Shown one piece after another: positions 1 to 7,559 of a stretch of 64,000 nucleotides of DNA (position 1 is its first letter; each line of letters opens with the position of its first letter). The stretch spans positions 44,153-108,152 of the forward strand of contig CAJUES010000005.1 of assembly GCA_910585765.1 (NCBI GenBank). The letters run 5' to 3'. The stretch comes from an uncultured Lachnospiraceae bacterium (lineage in GTDB: Bacteria; Bacillota; Clostridia; Lachnospirales; Lachnospiraceae). The notes under the pieces were generated by a model, which worked only from the letters and a program-made list of their open reading frames with translations, had not been told where the DNA came from and did no database searches. The position numbers and the translations under genes were made by a program.

Positions 1-1
1 A

Positions 2-1084
2 ACGCTTGTGGCGACCGTAACAAACTACAAGTCTGACGCGGGAGTGACCTGGGAGACTTCGGACAAGAAGGTGGCGACCGTCAATGAGAAAGGCGTCGTG
101 ACCGGCGTGGCGGCGGGCAGCGTCAAGATCACGGCGACGACAAAGGAAAAGGATGCGCAGGGCAAGCAGAAGCAGGCGACCTGTGTCGTGACAGTAAACT
201 CCGATGCCGCCTCGGACACGACGACGAAGCTCAAGGACAAGAACGGAAACCAGATCTACGTCAAAAATACCGATGGAAGCTACCGGGAAGCCGTCTACGC
301 GGACTACTACACCAGCACCGAATTTTACATATCGGCGCAGGCAAACTACACGTACACAGGATGGCAGACGATCGACGGGAAGACGTACTACTACGACAAA
401 AACGGAAACCCAGTGACCGGCACACAGATCATACAGGGTGTTACCTACAATTTTGGCTCGGACGGGGCGATCGCCACAACAGTCAACGGATCGACGTTCG
501 GCATCGACGTGTCAAGGCACAACGGAAAGATCGACTGGAATGCGGTCAAGGCATCGGGTGTCGACTATGTCATCATCCGCTGCGGCTACAGGGGATCGTC
601 GACAGGTGCACTGATCGAGGATCAGAACTTCAAGACGAATATCAAGGGCGCCACAGCTGCCGGACTAAAAGTCGGCGTGTATGTGTTCTCGCAGGCGGTC
701 AACGAGGTCGAGGCGGTCAAGGAGGCATCGCTTGCAGTGAGCCTGGTGAAGGGCTACAACCTCGCCTACCCGATCTTTATCGACACGGAGGCGAGCGGCG
801 GCAGGGCGGACAAGATCGACAAGGCGACGCGCACGGCGGTGGTGAACGCGTTCTGCCAGACTGTTGTGAGCGCTGGCTACAAGCCGGGGATCTATGCATC
901 AAAATCGTGGTTTGAGGACAAACTGAATATGGGGTCGGTCGCCAGCTGCAAGATCTGGCTCGCCCAGTATTCCGCGTCGCCGACCTACAAGGGCAGATAC
1001 GATATGTGGCAGTATTCAGACAAGGGAAAGATCAGCGGTATCAGCGGCAATGTCGATCTCAACTACAGTTACCTGGGATATTAA
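2..1084 (+). CDS. GH25 lysozyme with Ig-like and wall-binding repeats (5' end outside window)
   Basis: The reading frame is open from the first bases, so the start lies upstream. Counting from the GTG at 8, residues 1-64 look like a Big_2 Ig-like domain (TWETSDKKVATV, GVVTGVAAG). Residues 118-155 hold a choline/glucan-binding-type repeat (GWQTIDGKTYYYDKNGNPV). Residues 164-358 form a GH25 muramidase with the expected acidic residues in FGIDVS (D167) and FIDTEA (D259, E261). GH25 enzymes cut the MurNAc-GlcNAc bond of peptidoglycan, so this is probably a secreted wall hydrolase bound to the wall by its repeats. A second, clearly related GH25 gene lies at 3270-4580. The signal peptide cannot be seen. 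Confidence 0.9.
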   Translation, partial: TLVATVTNYKSDAGVTWETSDKKVATVNEKGVVTGVAAGSVKITATTKEKDAQGKQKQATCVVTVNSDAASDTTTKLKDKNGNQIYVKNTDGSYREAVYADYYTSTEFYISAQANYTYTGWQTIDGKTYYYDKNGNPVTGTQIIQGVTYNFGSDGAIATTVNGSTFGIDVSRHNGKIDWNAVKASGVDYVIIRCGYRGSSTGALIEDQNFKTNIKGATAAGLKVGVYVFSQAVNEVEAVKEASLAVSLVKGYNLAYPIFIDTEASGGRADKIDKATRTAVVNAFCQTVVSAGYKPGIYASKSWFEDKLNMGSVASCKIWLAQYSASPTYKGRYDMWQYSDKGKISGISGNVDLNYSYLGY

Positions 1085-1088
1085 AGGG

Positions 1089-1117
1089 TTGCATTCTTGC
1101 CAGATTTAGGATAAAAT
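1089..1117 (+). promoter_or_regulatory. Sigma-A-type promoter before rfbB
   Basis: TTGCAT (1089-1094), a 17-base spacer and TAAAAT (1112-1117) lie just after the stop of the GH25 gene and about 90 bases before the rfbB start. The spacing is ideal and the -10 differs at one base from consensus. Confidence 0.6.
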
Positions 1118-1209
1118 GAGATGTGTGCTTTGTGTATCAACAGACTCCCGGCGTCTCTTTGCAGAAGATTCCGGGAGGCGATAGTCGATTATTTGGAGGA
1201 ATATATTTG

Positions 1210-2286
1210 ATGAGAACTTATTTGGTGACTGGCGGTGCAGGTTTTATCGGATCAAACTACATTCATTATATGTTTCGTAAATATGGCGGTGAGATCAGGA
1301 TCATCAATGTGGATGCGCTGACATATGCCGGAAATCTCGAGAATCTCAAGGAGATCGAGAAGCGGGATAACTATACATTTATCAGGGCGGATATCACGGA
1401 CAAGGATGCGATCACAAAGATCTTTGCGGAGAATGACATTGACAGGGTGGTCCACTTCGCCGCGGAGAGCCATGTGGACAGGAGCATCAAGGATCCGGAA
1501 GTCTTTGTGCGGACAAACGTGCTCGGCACGGCAGTGATGCTCAACTGTGCAAAGGCGGCATGGGAGCTGCCGGACGGAAGCTTTCAGGAGGGCAGGAAGT
1601 TTTTGCACGTCTCCACGGATGAGGTGTACGGCTCTCTCGAGGAGGACGGAGGGTTCTTTTATGAGACAACCCCGTATGCGCCGCACAGCCCGTACTCCGC
1701 GAGCAAGGCGTCGTCGGACATGCTTGTGAGATCGTATATGGACACCTATCGGTTCCCTGCGAACATCACGAACTGTTCCAACAACTACGGACCATACCAG
1801 TTCCCGGAGAAGTTCATCCCGCTTGTCATCAACAACGCGCTGCAGGGAAAGAGTCTCCCGGTGTACGGCGACGGGAAGAACGTGCGCGACTGGCTCTATG
1901 TCGAGGATCACGCGAAGGCGATCGACATGGTGCAGGAGCAGGGCAGGCTGTTTGAGACTTACAATATAGGCGGGCACAACGAGAAACAGAATATTGAGAT
2001 CATCAATATCATCCTCGAGACGCTCCAGGAGCAGCTCGCCGATGATGACCCGAGAAAGAAACTGGTATCCAGGGATCTGATCACGTATGTCGAGGACCGG
2101 AAAGGCCACGACAGGCGCTATGCGATCGCGCCGGATAAGATCAGGGCGGAGATCGGCTGGGAGCCGGAGACGATGTTCAGGGATGGCATCAGGCGGACGA
2201 TCCAGTGGTATTTCGAGCATGAGGACTGGATGCGGAATGCGACAAGCGGCGATTACCAGAAATACTACGCTGAGATGTACAAATAA
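1210..2286 (+). CDS. rfbB: dTDP-glucose 4,6-dehydratase
   Basis: This 358-residue SDR-family enzyme converts dTDP-glucose to dTDP-4-keto-6-deoxyglucose, the second step of dTDP-L-rhamnose synthesis. The NAD-binding motif TGGAGFIGS is at residues 7-15, the catalytic STDEVYG at 135-141 and the YxxxK pair in YSASK at 162-166. The frame is open further upstream, but the ATG at 1210 has a strong site (GGAGGA, 1195-1200) nine bases away and gives the normal MRTYLVTGG start. rfbA and rfbC follow, with a GH25 gene placed between them; rfbD is not seen in the window. Confidence 0.96.
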   Translation: MRTYLVTGGAGFIGSNYIHYMFRKYGGEIRIINVDALTYAGNLENLKEIEKRDNYTFIRADITDKDAITKIFAENDIDRVVHFAAESHVDRSIKDPEVFVRTNVLGTAVMLNCAKAAWELPDGSFQEGRKFLHVSTDEVYGSLEEDGGFFYETTPYAPHSPYSASKASSDMLVRSYMDTYRFPANITNCSNNYGPYQFPEKFIPLVINNALQGKSLPVYGDGKNVRDWLYVEDHAKAIDMVQEQGRLFETYNIGGHNEKQNIEIINIILETLQEQLADDDPRKKLVSRDLITYVEDRKGHDRRYAIAPDKIRAEIGWEPETMFRDGIRRTIQWYFEHEDWMRNATSGDYQKYYAEMYK

Positions 2287-2306
2287 TTTCAGATGATGAT
2301 TGGACA

Positions 2307-2346
2307 GGGAACGTCAGTACCAAAGGGTAGGGCGTTCCCACTTTGG
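2307..2346 (+). promoter_or_regulatory. Two overlapping hairpins in the rfbB-rfbA spacer
   Basis: GGGAACG (2307-2313) can pair with CGTTCCC (2333-2339). CCAAAG (2320-2325) can instead pair with CTTTGG (2341-2346), with an inner GGG/CCC pair. The two foldings use overlapping bases and exclude each other. No strong T-tract follows, so this is not a standard terminator; it may be a processing or attenuation site. Confidence 0.35.
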
Positions 2347-2410
2347 CATATGATGCGCGGGGGCACATGCGGCACCTGCACGATGTAAGATGAAAAGGAG
2401 CAGACGATCA

Positions 2411-3280
2411 ATGAAAGGTATTATATTAGCAGGCGGCAGCGGCACCAGACTCTATCCCCTGACAAAGGCGATTTCCAAGCAGATCATGCCTGTGTACGAC
2501 AAGCCGATGATCTATTATCCGCTGTCGACACTGATGCTTGCAGGGATCAGGGATATACTGATCATCTCGACGCCGCGCGATCTGCCGGTGTTTGAGGAAT
2601 TGTTCGGCACAGGGGAGCAGCTCGGGCTGCACATGGAGTACGCGGTGCAGGAGAAGCCAAGAGGACTTGCGGACGCGTTCATCATCGGCGCGGATTTTAT
2701 CGGGACGGACTGCGTGGCGCTGGTGCTCGGGGACAATATCTTCTATGGGCAGAGCTTCTCGAAGCTGCTGCAGCGCGTCGCGGCAAAGGAGAGCGGTGCC
2801 ACGATATTCGGATATTATGTGCGCGACCCGCGGGAGTACGGCGTTGTCGAGTTTGACAAGAACGGGAAAGCGATCTCCATCGAGGAGAAGCCCGAGAAGC
2901 CAAAGAGCAACTACGCGGTGCCGGGATTATATTTTTATGACAACGATGTCGTGCAGATCGCCAGGAACGTGAAGCCGTCCGCGAGAGGCGAGATCGAGAT
3001 CACGAGCATCAACAATGAATACCTGCAGCGCGGGACGCTGACGGTGGAGACGATGGGGCGCGGTTTCGCGTGGCTCGACACGGGGAATCACGATTCGCTC
3101 CTGGATGCCGCTGATTTTGTCTGTGCGTTTCAGAAGAGGCAGGGGCTGTATATATCCTGCATCGAGGAGATCGCATACAAGAGGGGATTCATCACGAGGG
3201 GGCAGCTGCTCGAGCTTGCGGAGCCTCTGATGAAGACGGATTACGGAAAGTATCTGGTAGAGGTAGCCAATGGACTCTAA
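2411..3280 (+). CDS. rfbA: Glucose-1-phosphate thymidylyltransferase
   Basis: RfbA joins dTTP and glucose-1-phosphate to make dTDP-glucose, the first step toward dTDP-rhamnose. The 289-residue protein has the nucleotide-binding loop GGSGTRLYP (residues 8-16) and KPMIYYPL (25-32), and its length is normal for the family. An in-frame ATG exists at 2390, but the ATG at 2411 is preferred: it is preceded by AAAAGGAG at a proper distance and gives the usual MKGIILAGG start. Its last 11 bases overlap the start of the next gene, so the two are probably translated in a coupled way. Confidence 0.95.
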   Translation: MKGIILAGGSGTRLYPLTKAISKQIMPVYDKPMIYYPLSTLMLAGIRDILIISTPRDLPVFEELFGTGEQLGLHMEYAVQEKPRGLADAFIIGADFIGTDCVALVLGDNIFYGQSFSKLLQRVAAKESGATIFGYYVRDPREYGVVEFDKNGKAISIEEKPEKPKSNYAVPGLYFYDNDVVQIARNVKPSARGEIEITSINNEYLQRGTLTVETMGRGFAWLDTGNHDSLLDAADFVCAFQKRQGLYISCIEEIAYKRGFITRGQLLELAEPLMKTDYGKYLVEVANGL

Positions 3281-4580
3281 GGGAAAGAAGATCGGAATAC
3301 TGTTTGTGCTGTGCGCGCTGCTGGTGGTGATGGCAGCGGTAGTGATGGCGAACTACAACCGCTTTTTGGGAAAGGACACCAGAGCAGTGTCCGGCAGCGG
3401 CACGGACAGTGTTTCCAGTCAGATCATAGAAGCGGACGGAAAGGTGCACGGTGCTGACTTGTCAGCATTCATGAAGGACAGCGAGTTCTTTGATGCCGAT
3501 GTGCCGAACAGTTCGAACCAGAATACATATGATGAGGTGGATGAAAACGGGAATCCGGTGCGCAGTCTCACCATTTCGGCGAGCTCCGTGGAGCGCGATA
3601 TCCGGGTGAAGATCATGGACGACAAGGGCGATGTGGTGCCGGGGCAGGCGTTCGAAGTGGAGGTCGCGGACACGGGCGTGTACGTCGACGAGGACAAGGA
3701 CGGTGTCATACTGATCTCCGACATCAAACCCGGAGAGTACAAGGTCTCGCTGGGTGAGCAGCAAGGCTTCAAGGTGCCGGCAGCCCCGGTCAGCGTCAGG
3801 GTGAAGTCCATTGTGTCCTACACCGTCATCGACGATATCGACTTCTTTGTCCATGCGGAGTCGGAGGTTGACATCCTGAAGGAGGACACGAAGGACAAGA
3901 AGCTCGACAGCGAGGACGAGGATGACTCCCAGTACACGGCGCTGCTCGACATGGAGGAGGACGAGCACGCCAACGCGGTCAAGCTCGGCATCGATGTGTC
4001 CAAGTGGAACGGCGAGATTGACTGGGAGGTCGTGAAGGCTGAGGGCGTTGATTTTGCGATCATACGGTGCGGCTACAGAGGTTCTTCCTCGGGCTGGCTG
4101 CTCGAAGATCCGTATTTCTACAAGAATCTGACAGGCGCGAAGAAGGCGGGCATCAAGGTCGGTCTGTACTTCTTCACACAGGCGACGAACCTTGTGGAGG
4201 CAGTCGAGGAGGCGAGTATGGTGGTTTCCCTGCTCGGGGACACCGAGATCGAGTACCCGGTCTTTATCGACACGGAGGGCGCAGGCGGAAACGGAAGGGC
4301 GGACAACCTCGATCCGGGGACGCGGACAGCCGTGGTCAACGCATTCTGCCAGACGATCCAGAATGCGGGGCTTGACGCGGGCGTCTACTCGGGCCGCAAC
4401 TGGTTCTACAATAATCTCATTGTGGACGAGATGGAGGCGCCGAACGTGTGGCTTGCGGAGTACAGGCAGACACCGCTCTACGAGGGGCGCTACGACATGT
4501 GGCAGTACACTTCAAGCGGCTCTGTCGCCGGCATCGAGGGAAGAGTGGACTTAAATATCAGCTATCTGGGGATCGAGTGA
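3270..4580 (+). CDS. Membrane-anchored GH25 lysozyme
   Basis: The 436-residue protein has one N-terminal membrane segment (about residues 7-28), a linker, a SpaA/prealbumin-like beta domain (about 90-180), an acidic stretch and a GH25 domain from about 235 to the end. The catalytic acids are in LGIDVS and FIDTEG. The GH25 domain is very similar to that of the gene at the left edge of the window, including the shared CGYRGSSS and NAFCQT segments, so the two are paralogues. No lipobox or sortase motif is seen, so it is probably held in the membrane by the N-terminal helix. It overlaps rfbA by 11 bases inside the rhamnose operon, which suggests wall remodelling tied to glycan attachment. Confidence 0.9.
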   Translation: MDSKGKKIGILFVLCALLVVMAAVVMANYNRFLGKDTRAVSGSGTDSVSSQIIEADGKVHGADLSAFMKDSEFFDADVPNSSNQNTYDEVDENGNPVRSLTISASSVERDIRVKIMDDKGDVVPGQAFEVEVADTGVYVDEDKDGVILISDIKPGEYKVSLGEQQGFKVPAAPVSVRVKSIVSYTVIDDIDFFVHAESEVDILKEDTKDKKLDSEDEDDSQYTALLDMEEDEHANAVKLGIDVSKWNGEIDWEVVKAEGVDFAIIRCGYRGSSSGWLLEDPYFYKNLTGAKKAGIKVGLYFFTQATNLVEAVEEASMVVSLLGDTEIEYPVFIDTEGAGGNGRADNLDPGTRTAVVNAFCQTIQNAGLDAGVYSGRNWFYNNLIVDEMEAPNVWLAEYRQTPLYEGRYDMWQYTSSGSVAGIEGRVDLNISYLGIE

Positions 4581-4690
4581 TCCGTACCGGAAGCGGGGCA
4601 GATCGGAAAATAGCGAAAAGATCGGGGATTCAGGATATTTTGAACCTGCAATTTGTAAAATTGTGAAATAGGGAAAGGAATCATGAAAAC

Positions 4691-5257
4691 ATGGGAAAGA
4701 TTACAGTAGAGGAATGCGTCGTGGACGGGGTGGTCATAGAGGGACTCAAGGTGATCACACCGCAGGTGCATGGGGATAACAGAGGTTATTTTATAGAGAC
4801 CTACAATTATAATGATTTCAGGGAAGCGGGCATTGACCATGTGTTTGTGCAGGACAACCAGTCTGCGTCAAGGAGAGGTGTGCTCCGGGGACTTCATTTT
4901 CAGAAGGAGTACCCGCAGGATAAGCTTGTCCGCGTCGTGCGGGGGGAAGTGTTCGACGTGGTTGTGGATCTGCGGGAAGGCTCAGAGACATACGGAAAAT
5001 GGTTTGGTGTCCTGCTGTCGGAGGAGAACAAGAAACAGTTTTTTGTCCCCAAGAATTTTGCCCATGGCTTTCTGGTCCTGTCGGAGTATGCGGAGTTCTG
5101 CTACAAGGTCACGGACTTTTACCACCCGAATGACGAGGGCGGGCTGCTGTGGAGCGATCCCGATATCGGGATCAAGTGGCCGATCCCGGAAGGCGTGGAG
5201 CCGATCCTTGCCGACAGGGATCAGAAATGGGGCGGTATAAAGGATTTTAAGCGATGA
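4691..5257 (+). CDS. rfbC: dTDP-4-dehydrorhamnose 3,5-epimerase
   Basis: RfbC epimerises dTDP-4-keto-6-deoxyglucose at C3 and C5 on the way to dTDP-L-rhamnose. The 188-residue protein has the cupin hallmarks RGDNRGYF-like HGDNRGYF near residue 33, VLRGLHFQ with the catalytic His near 70, and DLR near 97. An out-of-frame ATG at 4683 opens an eight-codon reading frame that overlaps this start; the main ribosome site (AAAGGAA, 4674-4680) lies 10 bases before the ATG at 4691. The stop overlaps the next start (ATGA), linking it to the ABC exporter genes. Confidence 0.95.
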   Translation: MGKITVEECVVDGVVIEGLKVITPQVHGDNRGYFIETYNYNDFREAGIDHVFVQDNQSASRRGVLRGLHFQKEYPQDKLVRVVRGEVFDVVVDLREGSETYGKWFGVLLSEENKKQFFVPKNFAHGFLVLSEYAEFCYKVTDFYHPNDEGGLLWSDPDIGIKWPIPEGVEPILADRDQKWGGIKDFKR

Positions 5258-6075
5258 GGAGTAGTCTGGCAGGGCTGTGGCAGTCGAGACAGCTGATCTG
5301 GAAACTGGCAAAAAACGATTTCAAGAACCGCTTTGCAGGCTCGTATATGGGGCGTGTCTGGGCGTTTGCACAGCCTGTCGTGACTGTGCTGCTGTACTGG
5401 TTTGTGTTTGGATATATCATGATGCCGGACAAGAAAGAGATGCTGACGGCAGGGGCGGAAGCGCCGTATGTGCTGTGGCTGACGGCGGGGCTTGTGCCCT
5501 GGTTCTATTTCAGCGAGGCGCTCAGCAACGGGACGACATCCCTTCTCGAGTACAGTTATCTGGTGAAAAAAGTGGTATTCCAGATCCGCATCATACCGAT
5601 GGTCAAGCTGATCGCCGCATCCTTTATCCACCTATTTTTCGTGGCGTTCATGCTGGTGCTGTATGTGTGCTACGGCTACACGCCCGATCTGTATCTGCTG
5701 CAGCTGCCGTATTTTAGTTTCTGCCTGCTCATGCTGGTGCTGGCGCTGAGCTACACAACCTGTGCGGTCGCGGTCTTTTTCAGGGATCTGATGCAGATCG
5801 TCAACATCATCCTGCAGGTCGGCATGTGGGCGACACCGATCCTGTGGAATATCAGATTTCTTGACGGGAAGCCGCTGCTGCAGGGGATCATCAAGTGCAA
5901 TCCGGTCTTTTACATTGTCAATGGTTACAGGAACGCCATGTTTGCCGACACGTGGTTCTGGCAGGATTCCATGGGAGCTATGACCGTGTATTTCTGGGTT
6001 GTCACCGCTGTGCTGTTCGCGGTGGGGACGCTGATCTTTAGAAGGCTCAAAGTGCATTTTGCCGATGTGCTGTGA
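5254..6075 (+). CDS. ABC-2 polysaccharide export permease (Wzm-like)
   Basis: The 273-residue integral membrane protein has about six hydrophobic segments and an N-terminal cytoplasmic stretch typical of the Wzm/TagG family (KNDFKNRFAGSYMGRVW, then VFGYIMM). These permeases pass a lipid-linked glycan across the membrane together with a Wzt/TagH-type ATPase, which is the next gene. The start overlaps the rfbC stop and the stop overlaps a possible GTG of the ATPase frame. Context gives the substrate as a rhamnose-containing polymer; this is inference. Confidence 0.93.
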   Translation: MRSSLAGLWQSRQLIWKLAKNDFKNRFAGSYMGRVWAFAQPVVTVLLYWFVFGYIMMPDKKEMLTAGAEAPYVLWLTAGLVPWFYFSEALSNGTTSLLEYSYLVKKVVFQIRIIPMVKLIAASFIHLFFVAFMLVLYVCYGYTPDLYLLQLPYFSFCLLMLVLALSYTTCAVAVFFRDLMQIVNIILQVGMWATPILWNIRFLDGKPLLQGIIKCNPVFYIVNGYRNAMFADTWFWQDSMGAMTVYFWVVTAVLFAVGTLIFRRLKVHFADVL

Positions 6076-6146
6076 TGCGGCACACGGACACCCGACGCAT
6101 AAAAAGACGATCCAGGTGCCAGGAGCGCCGAAATACAGGGGGAACT

Positions 6147-7478
6147 ATGGAAGACAAACAGCTGCGAAAAGAAGAAGGCGGTGTGGATGCCGGGACTGCG
6201 ATCGCGGTGTCGCACGTCAGCAAGACGTATAAACTCTATGACAAGCCGATGGACAGGCTCAAGGAAGCCTTGAAGCTGACCAGGCAGCAGAAATACCGCG
6301 AGGCGCATGCGCTGTCAGACATCAGCTTTGATGTCGGGCAGGGGGAGTGCGTCGGGATCATCGGGACAAACGGTTCCGGCAAGTCTACGATCCTAAAGAT
6401 TATAACGGGTGTCCTCAATCCCACGAGCGGCAGCGTCGCTGTCAACGGGCGGATCTCTGCGCTGTTGGAGCTGGGCGCCGGTTTTAACATGGAGTATACG
6501 GGGATCGAGAACATCTATCTCAACGGCACGATGAACGGTTTTTCGAATGAAGAGATCGACGCGAGGATGCAGGATATCCTGGATTTTGCGGATATCGGCG
6601 ACTATGTGCGCCAGCCGGTGAAGACGTACTCGAGCGGTATGTTTGTGCGCCTCGCCTTCTCGGTGGCGATCAACATCGACCCGGAGATCCTGATCGTCGA
6701 TGAGGCGCTTTCCGTCGGCGATGTGTTTTTCCAGGCGAAGTGCTATCACAAGTTCGAGGAGTTCAAAAAGATGGGCAAGACGATCATGATCGTGAGCCAT
6801 GACCTGAGCAGCATCGCGAAATACTGTGACAGGGTGATCCTGCTCAACCAGGGCGTGAAGCTCGGGGAGGGCTCCCCGAAAGCGATGATCGATGACTACA
6901 AGCGCGTCCTGGTGGGACAGTATGAGCTGCCGACGTCAAAGAAGGAGCAGAATCTCATAGGCGACGAGGAGATCCAGGACGCGGTGCACAGGCAGGCTGC
7001 CGCCGCAAAGCGCGGGGACGCGCAGGACTCAAAGGCGCTGGAGTACGGCACGAAGGAAGCCGAGATCGAGGAGATCTATCTGACGGACGACCGCGGGACG
7101 AGGACCAATTCGATCTTGAAGGGACTGCCCTTCCAGATCCACATGCGGGTGCGGTTTGACCGGGATCTGCCGGCGCCGATCTTTGCCTTTTCGTTCAAGA
7201 CGGCAAAGGGCACGGAGATCACGGGGACGAACACGATGTTTGAGAAGGCGTTCCTCGAACCGGTGAAAGCCGGCGACACGAAGGCGGTCTGCTTTTCGCA
7301 GAAGATGTCGCTGCAGGGCGGTGAGTACCTGCTCTCCTTTGGCGTGACAGGGTATGAGGGAGATGATTTCAAGGTGTATCACAGACTTTACGATGCCATC
7401 GACGTGACCGTTGTGTCCGACAAGAACACCGTGGGATATTACGACATGGACTCGGCAGTCGAGGTCAAAAGCGTGTAG
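6147..7478 (+). CDS. ABC polysaccharide export ATPase with Wzt C-terminal glycan-binding domain
   Basis: The ABC domain has Walker A GTNGSGKST (about residues 73-81), the export-type signature YSSGMFVRLAF (about 160) and Walker B ILIVDEALSVGD (about 176). A long C-terminal extension from about residue 300 matches the Wzt_C type of beta-sandwich, ending in VYHRLYDAIDVTVVSD. In E. coli O8/O9a this domain recognises the chemically capped end of the finished chain. The frame is open to a GTG at 6072 that overlaps the permease stop, but the ATG at 6147 behind AGGGGGA gives a better-looking start. The presence of Wzt_C and the methyltransferase/kinase next door together suggest cap-dependent export. 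Confidence 0.93.
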   Translation: MEDKQLRKEEGGVDAGTAIAVSHVSKTYKLYDKPMDRLKEALKLTRQQKYREAHALSDISFDVGQGECVGIIGTNGSGKSTILKIITGVLNPTSGSVAVNGRISALLELGAGFNMEYTGIENIYLNGTMNGFSNEEIDARMQDILDFADIGDYVRQPVKTYSSGMFVRLAFSVAINIDPEILIVDEALSVGDVFFQAKCYHKFEEFKKMGKTIMIVSHDLSSIAKYCDRVILLNQGVKLGEGSPKAMIDDYKRVLVGQYELPTSKKEQNLIGDEEIQDAVHRQAAAAKRGDAQDSKALEYGTKEAEIEEIYLTDDRGTRTNSILKGLPFQIHMRVRFDRDLPAPIFAFSFKTAKGTEITGTNTMFEKAFLEPVKAGDTKAVCFSQKMSLQGGEYLLSFGVTGYEGDDFKVYHRLYDAIDVTVVSDKNTVGYYDMDSAVEVKSV

Positions 7479-7559
7479 ACGCGCGCCGCGGCGTGTTGAG
7501 ATCAGATAAGGAACTGATGGAAAATGATGGAGTAAGCAATATCGGGGGTGAAGAGGAGC

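Noticed and set aside
4683..4709. Eight-codon reading frame that overlaps the rfbC start
   Set aside because: It may be a leader peptide, but it has no special residues and can arise by chance; it is mentioned under rfbC only.
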